Source: Apostichopus japonicus
Taxonomy: Eukaryota > Echinodermata > Holothuroidea > Aspidochirotida > Stichopodidae
Assembly: GCF_037975245.1 (NCBI RefSeq)
Contig: NC_092580.1
Coordinates: 26,456,501-26,520,500, forward strand
Direction: 5' to 3'
DNA length: 64,000 nt
Shown here piece by piece: positions 1-11,580 of the stretch. Position 1 is the first letter of the stretch; each line of letters starts with the position of its first letter. The notes below the pieces were generated by a model, which was given only the letters and a program-made list of their open reading frames with translations, ran no database searches and was not told the origin of the DNA. Made by a program: the position numbers and the translations under genes.

Positions 1-479
1 TGTGTGTAGTGTTCGGTTTCGGAAATATCGCTATTTTTTCATTTCCTTCAACCAAGTTTTATAATAGCCGTTATAAGAGGTTTAATATTTGTACACCAAT
101 AAATTAACTGTGTCTGAATTTTCGAAAATTTCTGACCAACATTCTGCATCACACTTCCCTCTACTCGTGCAATTTTGACCGGTCTGTTAGGGGTTGAAGG
201 TAGTTTTTCTATATTGGTTGTCCATAGATGAAATTTTGTACAACATTATGGGTATGTTTCGAAGTGAGTTTATTCACGAGAAATGTGAATTTTCAAATTC
301 TGAACAAATTTGGGGCTTAAAACCTTGAAAAGTGGGGCTGACGGGTATTGTGGGCCGCGACGTAGAATCACCTACCAACGCAAAGACCCACAGGACATGC
401 GATCAGGTCGAACATGACGTGTGCCGGGTTGACAATCTTCAAAAAGGTTATGGATGAAAAAAAAAAACTATTAGGAAAT
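1..479. other. no gene seen at left edge
   Basis: I see no splice-bounded coding segment or recognisable repeat here. Short ORFs are scattered and overlap on both strands, as expected by chance. Confidence 0.4.
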
Positions 480-680
480 ACTTGGTTCTCAGGCCAAAAG
501 TGTACATCTGGTTGGTCATTTCAAGCCCGAGAAGTGCCGTTTCTGGTGATCTGGGGCTATCAAAACCAGAAATTTTCTTGTACGCTGCGCGCCAACCGAT
601 GGTGGCGCTCCGCTTAGATAGTAATTCGCGCCCCCCCGGGTTAGAAAATCCTGGATACGCGCCTGTTAAGTCATCACTTT
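480..680. repeat. transposon fragment with conserved GCGCCA hairpin core
   Basis: This piece contains the core seen again near 28800, 29305, 29640 and, inverted, 33670: GCGCCAACCGATGGTGGCGC followed by TCCGCTTAGATAGT. The arms GCGCCA/TGGCGC make a short hairpin. The right end (rc CAGGCGCGTATCCAGG) resembles the terminal inverted repeats of the 8-bp-TSD elements further right. I could not find a matching left end, so I treat this as a truncated or diverged copy. Its short ORFs are not genes. Confidence 0.6.
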
Positions 681-1099
681 CGTTTATTTTGACAAATGCT
701 GAGCACATGGAAGGTCATATCTCGATCAAATTGATTAGACCAATGCAAAAAAACTGGGCCTGGCGACGGATGTTACTACCTTCCAAATCATATATTCCTG
801 TTTGTCTATGAGTTGCCTGTTCCCTTTCGAAGTTACGGGAAACTTCTTCGGCATTTTCGACCCCCAACGTGTGGATTATTTCTTCCATCTTATTTCTTTT
901 GGATTCTGGAAACTTTCATTGCATGTGGTCTTCGGTGTACCGAGACGAAATTACTCTCCTGAAAAAGGGAGGGGCGCCGCAGGTACGACTTCGGAATGAG
1001 GCGGGAACAACAGCGTTCTACTGTAACAGCTCGGTGTACGTTACTGGGCGGGAGCACAGCCGGTAAACAGTCCGCGCCCACTTAATGCATTCGTATATA

Positions 1100-1430
1100 G
1101 CCATTGTAAAGGGAGGACGAATTCTAAGTAGGCGCGGCTCAGCATCGACCGGCGATTTGTAAGTGGACGATTTCTGAGTCAACGGCCATTTCTGAATGAA
1201 CGGTTTCTGTACTTCAACGGCGATTTCAAAATGGGCGGCTGTTGCATTTGAGCAACGATCTCTGAGTGGATGGTCTCTGAGTGAACGACCATCTCTGAGT
1301 GGACCGCACCTCACGTTAAACGGCAATTTATAAGTGTGCGGCTGCTTGCATTTGAGCGGCGATCTCTAAGTGAACGGTTTCTGGGTGAACGACCATTTCT
1401 AAGTGGACGGCGCCTCATGTTGACCCTTTC
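1100..1430. repeat. degenerate short tandem repeat (~20 bp unit, ~115 bp superunit)
   Basis: The phrases TCTGAGTGAACG, TCTAAGTGGACGG and GCATTTGAGC recur many times with changes. The whole stretch reads as a worn ~20 bp repeat, with a higher-order copy in which the block at 1225-1320 is repeated at 1337-1425. No gene is associated. Confidence 0.65.
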
Positions 1431-1439
1431 CGCGTTCCA

Positions 1440-3990
1440 TAAGAGACAAATCAAACACTGAACTGTCCCAATATCCATTGCTTAGTCTCCTATAGTATCA
1501 GTTCCGTATACTATATAAATTATAATATGCAATGACGTCAGTATTTGTTAACATTGTTTGATTTTGAGTTGGAAATTCCGACAACTTAAAATATCATGCT
1601 GGTGACCATGGAACGATGTAGGTCTCCTTCTCCAATTGAAGTAGAAAGGAATGCAAATTAATTAATATATATTTGGTAGCCTACCTCTTCATCTTGTGAG
1701 TGTTGTAACATGGAGGTATCATACGTGCATGCATATATGCATATTTATGTCGGCAAATGTAATGCTTTTCAAAATCACTTTACTACTTATGTATTGTGTC
1801 GTTTTATAATAGACAGAGTCCTTTGTCGTGTAAATCACATGGCACGCCTGGGCAATATCCATGGGCTCCCAGCTCAGATAATATTTATTTTCCTAGATTT
1901 ATAGCTTTTCCATTTTTGTTTGGTCACATATGGGTTCCCAAGTAGAACATTGTGCATGCACCATCCTATCCTTACTACACCCGTAGGACGCCTATGCATA
2001 TTCTATAACTTCATTGTTTGTGGCTCAAAACTTGCATCCTGTCAAGTCTTTCCATCAATTTTGTGGAAAGTAATATTTACCACAAACTGTAAGCAAAAGG
2101 ACATTAGTTCTTTTTTGCAACGTTAAGAGTAGAAACAAAACAGTTTCATATCTTAGCTTCATCCGCCCGCCTCAGCCCGTATATGTAACATTGTGCACTT
2201 GTGTTGAGGGGCGATGAGAGAAGGAGGGGAAAGCATTGCCCGTCCATTTCTCAATTGTATAGGTTGTTACTTCCTTCCATGTTCCAGAATGAGAACAGCT
2301 ATTAGCAGTTCTTTACTGTATAGAATCAGGAGTGTATGGAAGGAGTGGGAAGGGGAGGGGGGGGGGGTCAGGGAACATCCCTATAGATCCTGATAGATCT
2401 ACCGCCATAACATTGATTAACAATTGTCCCCAAGTGGAGTGAAGGCTCTAAGTTATCAAGTTTAGGTCCTAAGGTATTTTATCGAATCTTCTCGGACTTG
2501 ATGGAGAAGGGGTTTGAACGGGGAATGGGTTTGTGGTCCTTAGTAACACGGCATGGGCTATCTGATAAAACACTTACATTATGTTGAACCGTTACAATTT
2601 AAAACCGAGCAAACTAAAGAGTAAACGATTCTTCACTTCGACACCCTTTTTTTGCACCTCTCCTCGTCATCTCGCGATTAAAAGGCCAACTTGTGGCAAA
2701 TGAAACGAAATACACCTTTGCAAACTATGTATGCCTTTATTCGCCGCTTATTCAAGTTTTATGGCGTAGTCTACGAGCACGAGTTGCCCTTGGTTTGAGT
2801 ACGGGTTAGGTATATGATTTCAAGGCTTTTATCGACGAGTACAGGCTAGGCAAGAATAGTTGTACGAGAAACGGACTCATTACACAAGTCTCTTGTATTC
2901 CAATTGGAGCCAGGCAAAGTCAAATCATGATGAGTAAATGCGATGTTCATTAGTGACTTTACGGTGCTCTAAACTAAACTCCTTCAGGATTGTTTTCGTG
3001 ATAACAGCTAAGCCAAATAATTTCGTTGCTAGGATTTTGCTCAACGGTTGCTAAAGTTACAATAAAACAAGTTAAATTTAGGGACTTACGTAACCTAATA
3101 ATATGATCGATACGATTAACACGTTTGTACTACCATGGCAGTGAGTAATTTTGCGAAATCACTAAGTACAGAAAAAAGTTCAAAGACACTGTTTGGTTAG
3201 AGCTGCATGGGAAAAGGTTACATAATTAATGTTTAACTAAACTCTGCCACCAAAATTATCACTGTATGATTAGTACATAGTAGTTAGCAGTTGTTTGCAC
3301 ACGCATATCCTGGTATATAGAGGCACGCAGGGTATTACTACTACACATTTTAAATTGCCATCTTATAATGAAATGGTAATTAATTTGATGACATACGAAA
3401 CTGTTTCCATGGGAACTCGATCATTTGCCAAACATGGTGATATTTGATAACCACATATCTTGGGATAGAGCGTTGTAGGCTTTGAATCTAGTTGTAAATT
3501 TCAGGATAGGAATGTATTTTCTTGTCGGCCTGTCGCTTTCGGCATGGGCCCGGCGGGGTGGGTGTACTGAAACGAAGACGGTGGGGGAGGGGACACTCAG
3601 TCTGCCTGCTGTATATAAGGTAAACACAAGAGTTCGTGGGACGAGAGCACGCGCTGATACGTTTCTACCCCTATATAGAGGTCGATGAACTCACCGTGAA
3701 CACTGTTCAATAAGTATTGATTTCATACTTGGGCAACACATCAAACTATTTTTGTGTTTTTTCTTTGTACTGAAGCAATTACGACCCCTTTCGCTATTAT
3801 TAGCACTGTTTCATATTGATGAAGCACGTGAACATACCTTACAAACATAAGCGAAATCGATTCGTGCCAGTTGCATAATTATCCACGGTTATATTGTAGA
3901 ACTTTAGAAACGAAACATATGAAAATATATTAATTGAAAGTGCGGCAAGCGGTATGACAGATATACATATTAAATTAATATCGATCAACA
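1440..3990. other. intergenic sequence
   Basis: There is no recognisable coding exon and no transposon end in this stretch. A short G-run lies at 2357-2367. Upstream exons of the 4634-6139 gene could be here, but I cannot identify one. Confidence 0.4.
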
Positions 3991-3994
3991 CACC

Positions 3995-4130
3995 AGAAAA
4001 ATTCCACTTCACGACCGGTTTCGTTCTTTTGGGACTCATCAGTCGAAGGTAGGAATCGAACCACGGACCTTCGTGTCACAGAACTATAGAAGTCCGCACC
4101 ACTAAAGCACAGTGATTCTTCTGATGTGAA
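3995..4130 (-). repeat. tRNA-headed repeat carrying a hammerhead-like core
   Basis: On the minus strand a tRNA-like segment runs from about 4115, with an A-box-like GTGCTTTAGTGG and a perfect B box GGTTCGATTCC at about 4050-4060. It runs directly into a hammerhead-like core (4005-4042). The same two-part arrangement recurs on the minus strand at 37150-37255. It is not a functional tRNA gene: no clean acceptor stem can be drawn. It is most likely a SINE-like or retrozyme-like repeat. Confidence 0.6.
4005..4050 (-). ncRNA. hammerhead ribozyme-like motif (type I)
   Basis: Read on the minus strand: CTTCGA, then the core CTGATGA (4036-4042), a short helix II region, GAAA (4019-4022), CCGGTC (4013-4018) and GTGAAG. 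CTTC and GAAG can pair as helix I. Helix III would be minimal and cleavage would fall after the C of GGTC. Helix II carries one mismatch (GTCC against GAAC), so activity is uncertain. The core heptamer and GAAA are the invariant parts of the hammerhead family. Confidence 0.55.
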
Positions 4131-4621
4131 CGCTTTCTCAGATTCGTATTTATATATAAAGCATATGTATTAACACATCAGATTTCTTCATAATTTTTAA
4201 TGTCAGGAACGAAGACATGTCTAAAAACTGAACAAAACCTGATCAAAATGAAACACTTGGATTGATTTCTGAAGAAGCCTACGCCGTTTATGAAACGATT
4301 GCTATGGTTTAAGTTCACGAATTTATGAGCACTTGGAGTAATAGAACCCACTTCATACTCAAAGAAAGCTTCACGGAAAAGATGTTATGAAGAAAACGTT
4401 CATTGTCAGTGATACAAATTGTTATGGTTGGTTTGATACCCATGACCCCAGTCAGCGTTAAGTTTCCTTCAACGAAGTTCATTTGGCAACATGATACGAT
4501 ATTGAAGGATAATAGTAATACCCCGCTGTGTACCAACCGTCGTCATGGCAACATGGTTTTCTTTGAATGCTTGTGGGTGCATACACCTGTATTTAATTTC
4601 CCACATGTTTTGTCTTTACAG

Positions 4622-6139
4622 AGTTTGCTAGACATGGAGAACGATGCCCCAACTGCCGCGGGACCTACACCAGACTCGGAAGAGAATAACAACGCAAACG
4701 AGAAAGAATCACCTGGTCCTTCAACTGTGGAAAGTACTTCGAAAGAAGCTACCGGTGAGGAAAACGAGGGTCGAAGTGAAACTCAGCCTGCTACACCCAA
4801 ATCGGATGAGGGTGACGTCACAACCGAAAATGCTGGAGACGTAACAGTTGGAAGTAAACTACCCGAAGACGAAGAAGACAATGTGATGGAAAAACCGAAA
4901 GTTGAAACGGAAACTACCGGGAATAATACTGAGAAAAATGGAGAAGATTATGAGGACAATGTACCTGGTGAAGGGAGACAAGAAGGGGAGCGCAAGGAGG
5001 ATCCGGCCAAAGCGGAGGAACCAAAAGAAACCAATCAGACCACAGATGAGTCGAAGGAGGAAGATAGCCAACCCGACCCAGCTCCAGAAAACGAAGGAGA
5101 AACGGCTTCACCGGAGAATGTTGTTGATGGAACCGGAGAGATGACAGATGAAACATCGAGAGAGCAAGATCAACAGAAAGAGCACAAAGATCACGTGACA
5201 GAAGTAAAAGGTGGCGACGCTGGTGTGGTAGAAAGTGATGGCACAGGAGCAAAATCGGAAGAGGTGTCAAACAATGAAGGAAATACAGATAAAGAGCAAG
5301 AATCAGAAAATCCTGATAGTCACGACACATCGTCTTCTGTGTCGAAGATTGATGATGCCTCAAAGGTAGAAGATGGATCCAAACAAGATGACGGATATTC
5401 TGCCGATAATGAGGCCACAACTTTAGCGTCTGCTGATACAGGACTTGTTCTCGAGCAAGATGACTCTACTAAAGATGAACGAGTAGAGCCGCCGCAAGGT
5501 AAAGCAGATTCTTTTGGGGAGGTCAAAGTTGAAACGGAAGAGGAAGAAACACATTTGAGTCACGAGGACCTTCTCACAAAGTATCACGCAGCTGAAATTC
5601 AACTAGATGGATTGCAGGAAGAGAATACTACACTTAAGGAAAAAGTGGAAAGTTTGGAAAAGGAAATCCATCAACTCAGAGAAGGCACAGAGCACGAAAA
5701 GGTGAAACAGAGAGATGGATACAGGGTACAGGCAGATTTCCTCGCTCGAGAATTAAGTCAGACTCAGGATGCTGAGAAATTTCTGAAGGAAAAAGTGGCG
5801 GAACTTCTTGAAGAGAAAGAGGAAGGAGAGAAAAAAGTGAGGGACCTCCAACTGAGGTTGAAAAGATTCGCAAAGGACGACAAAGGAAAAGACGAACGTA
5901 TAAGCAAACTGGAAACCGAGTTGAAGGAAATTACGGAAGTTATTCAAGAACTAGAATCTTACGTTGACGAGGAGACGAGGTTAAAAATTCAAGAGAAACG
6001 CACGAGCACTCGCCAGAGTACAGTCTCTGGTCAAGAGAATAGTCATACAAAGGTCACAGATATGAATAAAATGAACACTAATCGATCATATCGTGACCCG
6101 GAACCCGTACAAAGGTCGAGGACTTGTATTATAGTTTAG
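4622..6139 (+). CDS. acidic coiled-coil protein with C-terminal CaaX-like box (terminal exon)
   Basis: The exon follows a good splice acceptor (TTTGTCTTTACAG, ending 4621), and I place the start at ATG 4634, giving 501 residues. The frame is open upstream to 4403, but that part looks intronic. Residues 1 to about 300 are disordered and very rich in E, D, K, S and T. Residues about 305-455 form a coiled coil with heptad-like runs such as LTKYHAAEIQLDGLQEEN and LKEKVESLEKEIHQL. The tail is basic (RSYRDPEPVQRSR) and ends TCIIV. C-I-I-V fits a prenylation (CaaX) box, which would imply membrane attachment; that is inference. Codon use and lack of stops over 1.5 kb support a real gene. I do not recognise the family. 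Paralemmin-like or LRRFIP-like coiled-coil proteins were considered, but no diagnostic motif was found. Upstream exons, probably including 5' UTR, should lie to the left. Confidence 0.8.
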   Translation, partial: SLLDMENDAPTAAGPTPDSEENNNANEKESPGPSTVESTSKEATGEENEGRSETQPATPKSDEGDVTTENAGDVTVGSKLPEDEEDNVMEKPKVETETTGNNTEKNGEDYEDNVPGEGRQEGERKEDPAKAEEPKETNQTTDESKEEDSQPDPAPENEGETASPENVVDGTGEMTDETSREQDQQKEHKDHVTEVKGGDAGVVESDGTGAKSEEVSNNEGNTDKEQESENPDSHDTSSSVSKIDDASKVEDGSKQDDGYSADNEATTLASADTGLVLEQDDSTKDERVEPPQGKADSFGEVKVETEEEETHLSHEDLLTKYHAAEIQLDGLQEENTTLKEKVESLEKEIHQLREGTEHEKVKQRDGYRVQADFLARELSQTQDAEKFLKEKVAELLEEKEEGEKKVRDLQLRLKRFAKDDKGKDERISKLETELKEITEVIQELESYVDEETRLKIQEKRTSTRQSTVSGQENSHTKVTDMNKMNTNRSYRDPEPVQRSRTCIIV

Positions 6140-8284
6140 AAGGTGAGAGTGTAACGGGTTACAACTTGTAAACGTTACAGTGCTCATGGTTCGTACATTG
6201 GAACCACATTGCATTGCTCTAGCATGTGTGTCATTATCGCTTCTGCCGACGAGTGTACCGTTACACATACGTCAGTTGTTAGCTAACTCCGAAGATGAAA
6301 GAATTTATGCCTTTGGGCTATGCTGTTGGTGCACGTGAAGGATCATACTGTACCGAGTGGGTCTAATATCATTGATGAAGCCATGTCCTCTCACTGATCT
6401 TTGTGTATGATCAGCTACTCGCTATGTTCGTGCACCTGTTCGGAAGGCGTTTCATTCAACCTTCAAACGAACGATACATGATTCCATAGGTAGATGCTGA
6501 AGTAGAAAGTCTGAGTGAATGGCACAATTTCGTGTTTAAATTCCCTGCCAATCATGCAAAGATATTTGCTACTAAATAATCGTGAGAGATACGAAGTTAC
6601 TGTGTTTCCTAACATTGACCGCAGTTGAAATCTCTGTGCAATTCTCAGAGTGGTATTATAGTCGTATTTATCTCTACGCTTTTATTCACCAACGCAAGAA
6701 TGTTTAGTCTTGCAAACAAATTCAATCTTACAGTTGCCACAATCATGGTGCACACTTATATTTTTGCAAGGCAGTTTGATTGTGATTACAAACTCCGCAA
6801 ATTTCAATATTTCAGTTAAGTTAAAAGGTAGATGTAAGAATGAAGCGTAAAACATTTCATTAATGATAAGTAACACTCGGATTCTGACATGAATAATTAA
6901 TAATATTTGTACGCGGCAAATAACTAAACAACTTTCGATAACAAGGAGCAAATAGGCCTATATCTAATACTGTAAACATACGGCTCCCATATCCGTAAAT
7001 ACACAGTACTACATTGATGATTCTGTGTTGGTTCTCATATCATGTCTATATCAGACCTAACTGCATGCCAGGCTTCAGGATATTGGGAGAGAATTCTACG
7101 TGCTGAGAAGTTTTGCTTCGTGAACAGCATCGATGTAGTACAATTTCAGTCAATGAATTTGAACAGATTTTGTACTCTTATACAGAATAATCTCTTCAGT
7201 GTGTACCCGAAATTCTGAAGAATTTTGAACAATGGCGGTGAGGGCGAGAATCTTGCGATTGACAGTTACATGTACCAACTGCTGTTTAATTCATTCACGC
7301 GACAAGTTTAACTGTATTGTGATTACTGCAAATTTTATCATAAAGCTTTTCTTGCATTACACTAGTAGTACACAGTATCAAAGAAGAGAGTGAATAATGG
7401 TGCACCGACGTATTCGGGAACCCATCAAGCCGATGACTGTCAGTCACTATGGCAACGACTTTATCTCTCTGTTGAACTGCGATGTCACTATAAATAGTAA
7501 AAATGACTACATGCTGTGAAGGTATTTGTTACCCGGATATGATATTGAATCATTACATTCTTGATTAGTATATACTATACCTACTGGGTTCACGTCTGCT
7601 TCATTCAGGGAATCTGACTGTGATGAGAAAAATCTGAGACTAAATTTGATAGGACTTTGTTAGGATAGTTTTTCCTACACCGTTTGGAATCAATGAGTTG
7701 CATAATTACACGTAAATGGGTACGGTATGTAGCGGTAAGTTACAATCGAGTAACTTAAAACATGCTGCAACAAGTATTATCATACTCTGTTTATGAAGTT
7801 TTCGAAATGGTGGCGCTGTCAGGTTAATTGACACGCCAACGAATACAAACACAAACTACTACAAAAAAGAAAAGAGAAAAAAGGGGAGTATCATTTTAGT
7901 AGGCAAAATGCTTCTTAATTCTGGAACTATATTTACGACAAGTTAGCTATATTTTATGCAACTAGAAAAAACAGTATCAGGAACAACAGGGTGTGAATAG
8001 TTGGTAGGGAAAAGTATGAGAGAATATGTTTATTTGTTAGTAGTTGAAGCTGCATATGTGGTGCAATTTTGCAGAATCTGATGTTGCCACACCCGGCCGT
8101 TAATTAATGGGCATGTGTTCTGAAAAAAAAATGAACCTAGACCATTTAAATCACACCAGAAGTGAAGAAAAATAGGCAACTTTACGTAAACGTAACAAAG
8201 GCACAAATATGACAATCGTGGCATCATTAAAGGCTGCCTTTAAATGGCTCAACAAGTACCTTTTTGCTTTCTCTTATGAATAGG
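6140..8284. other. 3' flank of the coiled-coil gene
   Basis: No coding exon or clear repeat is seen. The 3' UTR of the gene ending at 6139 probably occupies part of this stretch, but no canonical AATAAA is obvious close by. Confidence 0.4.
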
Positions 8285-8292
8285 GTAATATA

Positions 8293-8671
8293 CCGTGGCG
8301 TAGGAAGGTACTTTTGAGTGGGGGGGGGGGGCTGAAGACTGATGGCCGACCTGGGGGAGGGGTCTAAGGGGAGGGGGTGTCCCCCTCCCCTTTGGAATTT
8401 TTTGCATTTCCAGGTGGCCTCAGATGCGATTTGGTGCAATATAGCACACTTCAACACCCACACCATTTTGTAAACTTAATTTTGTATTTTCACCTAGCCT
8501 TAGATGCAATTTGGTGCTCCAAATGAGGTTTTTTTCTCATTTGGAAATGAAAAAGGGGTTTTCTGACTTGCGAAGCGGGGGGGGGGGGGCGGAATGATAC
8601 TTCCGCCCCTCCACATTTTTCACTGGGGGGGGGGGCTGGCGCCCCCAGCCCCCCCGGTTCCTACGCCCTTG
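8293..8671. mobile_element. nonautonomous DNA transposon (hAT-like MITE) with 8-bp TSD
   Basis: The element is flanked by identical target duplications GTAATATA (8285-8292 and 8672-8679). Its ends are inverted repeats sharing GGCGTAGGAA (left CCGTGGCGTAGGAA, right rc CAAGGGCGTAGGAA). It is 379 bp, rich in G and C runs, and has no transposase. An 8-bp TSD is typical of the hAT superfamily. It looks like a relative of the elements at 28-35 kb. Confidence 0.85.
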
Positions 8672-8679
8672 GTAATATA

Positions 8680-9685
8680 TGATAAAATCATTGCCAAACT
8701 ATTTCACCAAAGAACAAATATCTGCCATTAACAAAAAAAAAAATACATGAAATATAGTGTATCATTTGGGCTTTACAATGTATTCTTATCCATATAAATG
8801 CAACTGATATTTGTAAAAATTGTTTTGAGTTTATAGCGGGTAGATAACATTCATTTCGACTGTATGAAATTGTAAAAATTGTGAGCTGCATTCGATCCCC
8901 ATATTGGGATGGTGATGAAGAGGAGGGTGGGGGGAGGGGTAAGAAGCAGTGAAAGGTATAAGGTCGCCATTTCCCATAATTAAAATCTGTGCATTTGTTT
9001 GTGTAAATTGTAAAATTGTAAATTGGAATCCATGTTTGAGGTTTCTACCAAACTAAGCAACAGGTAAATTGGATCTTTTTCTAGGAAGGAATTCTTACAT
9101 TCACAAGGAGGAACAGACATTCAATCAAGCTTGGTGTTTTAAAAAAACCTTGAGATTTAAAGACTACTTTGTGCTGTCCAACAAACCTTTATTCTCAGCA
9201 ACGCAAAATGTGTATCTGTCATATTTGTTTAGATTCTGAAGGCATTTTATATGTATAGACATAGATTTCCAACGTTACCCAACAATACAATAAAAGAACA
9301 ATGCAGGATTAGATACCTTTCTCAAGTTTGAGAGATACTGATAATCAGAAGATGTGTATCGCTGCATAAAAGTTCATCAAGCTAACTTTTAATGATGATA
9401 TGACCAAAGAATATTGTATGTTGAATATCACAAGCAATTTTTTATCTAGTTTTACCTTTCAGTATGATTCTTCTTATCGCACATTGTACAATAATGTAAT
9501 AAACTGTTTTGTTTTATGATCTGTATAGTTTTAACTGATAGAGCATGTCATAGATATGGAAATCACAAACGATAATAATAACAACAAAAAGTCAATTATT
9601 TTTCTTTGGATTTTTTTTCAATCTTCTTTTCAAAGAACGATGTTAAGTAAAGCTTTTCTCTGGGTGTTATTTACCTTTAACGTTC
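8680..9685. other. intergenic sequence with a plus-strand poly(A) signal
   Basis: No coding exon is seen. A canonical AATAAA at 9498-9503, followed by a T/G-rich stretch (CTGTTTTGTTTTATG), could be the distal poly(A) site of the plus-strand gene ending at 6139, or of another transcript. This is a weak inference. Confidence 0.35.
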
Positions 9686-9689
9686 TTCC

Positions 9690-9925
9690 AGCCCACTAAT
9701 GCACACACACACAAGAAATACCGTCAAGCATATCTCACAATGCACACCTGTTTCCTACTTTATTTTATCTTGATATATAGCTAGGGTACTTTCTACCAGC
9801 CCACTCATGCACACACACAAACACACAATACCATCAAGCATCTCGTGATGCACACTTGTTTTCCTTCTTTATTATATATTCTATATTATATCTTGCTACT
9901 GTATATAGCTAGGGTACTTTCTTGT
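9690..9925. repeat. two-copy tandem duplication (~105-125 bp)
   Basis: The block beginning CCAGCCCACTAATGCACACA and ending TATATAGCTAGGGTACTTTCT (9690-9795) is followed directly by a diverged second copy (9796-9925) with the same start and end phrases. The stretch 9925-10840 after it shows nothing recognisable. Confidence 0.7.
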
Positions 9926-10844
9926 ACCTCTCTGTCTTGGTACCCACTGAACATCTCCTTCTGCACCCTTTGCTGAATTGATTGCAAACACTATTAAACC
10001 ATTTTCCACTTAGTTCCATTCAGACGAACTGAAGTGTCAAGTGACATGTCCTTCAGGACATATTTCAAGGCTATTATTCTCTTCCCTAATTAATTAGCAG
10101 AATATCAGACATATCTCGGTGTCAAGAAAATGTAAACCTACAGTTCTTGCTCTTCAAGTTTCCTTTTACAATTACTAAACCTTCTCACCATTTTAAAAAC
10201 ATCTTTCTTGATGCTAATGGCAAAAACCTAACCCCTTTTTCCTTTCATGTGTATTTGCAAGACATGGAACGTTACCTCTATAAACATGACAAGTGGCTTC
10301 ATGCTCTTATGCTGATGCCGGAGAACGTGTCACTGCTCGAGGGAAAGTTTCATATCTAAGGAAAGACTGCTTCAGCATATGCATAAGGTAACCTGCTAAA
10401 GTTTGCTGTTCTTCCTTATTTTTCGAGACAGACAAACCCTAGCAACCACTGAGATAGAGATAACAAGCCAGTAAAACTAGCCATACATGATGTCCAAACC
10501 TCTAGACCAGGAACATTACCATTAAAAACAAGACTGACATTGTCCTCGGTACTTCTAGAAAGCTAGCCCTGAGAATATTTGCAGATTCAGTATGCATGAA
10601 TGACCACTATTTATAAATATTCTGCCTTCGATAGGAGACTTTGCGATTAATGCAATAAAACAAAAAGAAAGCCAATGCTTCTTTCTAGTGTCCCACAGCC
10701 ACTGAGAGTTGTTATAATCTGTTGAATGTTCCGATCTTTGTGATAGTTTGGCTCAAACGTCCAGCCTCATTCAACATCTTTTGCACTTGAATTTTATCTT
10801 TGCACATTTGGTCTCCACAGTTGTTGCAAACGTCTTTGCTCATT

Positions 10845-11580
10845 TCTTCAGAATGCAGCTTTCCCTGCTGGCTGTCCAGATGTTGTGGATTCATTCTATA
10901 CTCATTTCTTCTGGATGCAGCTTTCCCTGATGGCTGTCATTCTTCGAGTGGGGTAAACATTCCACCCTGGTTGTGGATTCATTCTGTACTCATTTATTCA
11001 GGATGCAGCTTTCCCCGATGGCTGTCATTCTTTGAGTGGGGTAAACATTACACCCTGGTTGTGGATTCATTCTGTACTCATTTCTTCAGGATAAAGGTTT
11101 CCCTGATGGCTGTCATTCTTCGAGTGGGGTAAACATTCCATCCTGGTTGTGGATTCATGCTATACTCATTTCTTCAGGATGCAGCTTTCCCTGATGGCTG
11201 TCATTCTTCGAGTGGGGTAAACATTCCATCCTGGTTGTGGATTCATTCTAAACTCATTTCTTCAGGATGCAGCTTTCCCCGATGGCTGTCCAGATGTTGT
11301 GGATTCATTCTATACTCATTTCTTCTGGATGCAGCTTTCCCTGATGGCTGTCATTCTTCGAGTGGGGTAAACATTCATCCTGGTTGTGGATTCATTCTAT
11401 ACTCATTTCTTCAGGATGCAGCTTTCCCTGATGGCTGTCATTCTTCGAGTGGGGTAAACATTCCATCCTGGTTGTGGATTCATTCTATACTCATTTCTTC
11501 AGGATGCAGCTTTCCCTGATGGCTGTCATTCTTCGAGGGGTAATCATTCCATCCTGGTTGTGGATTCATTCTGTACTGAG
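10845..11580. repeat. 88-bp minisatellite in the IMP4 3' UTR
   Basis: Copies of GCAGCTTTCCCTGATGGCTG start at intervals of 88 bp (anchor TTT at 10922, 11010, 11098, 11186, 11274, 11336, 11423, 11511), with two 62-bp units that share one internal deletion (10860 to 10922 and 11274 to 11336). The array has about nine units. Each unit contains, in minus orientation, a near copy of the end of the IMP4 coding sequence (AGTACAGAATGAATCC), so the array probably grew from the stop-codon region. Plus-strand ORFs across it are artefacts of the repeat. Confidence 0.9.

Noticed and set aside
4859-5526. Minus-strand ORFs opposite the coiled-coil exon
   Set aside because: They are shadows of the Glu/Lys-rich plus-strand frame, which has a splice acceptor, a coiled coil and a stop in the right place.
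10800-11519. Plus-strand ORFs of 110-120 codons with repeated GCSFPDGCHSSSG
   Set aside because: They are translations of the 88-bp minisatellite, which is not a multiple of three and belongs to the minus-strand IMP4 3' region.
10845-11580. CRISPR array
   Set aside because: The repeats are contiguous 88-bp units without unique spacers, in a eukaryotic gene's 3' end.
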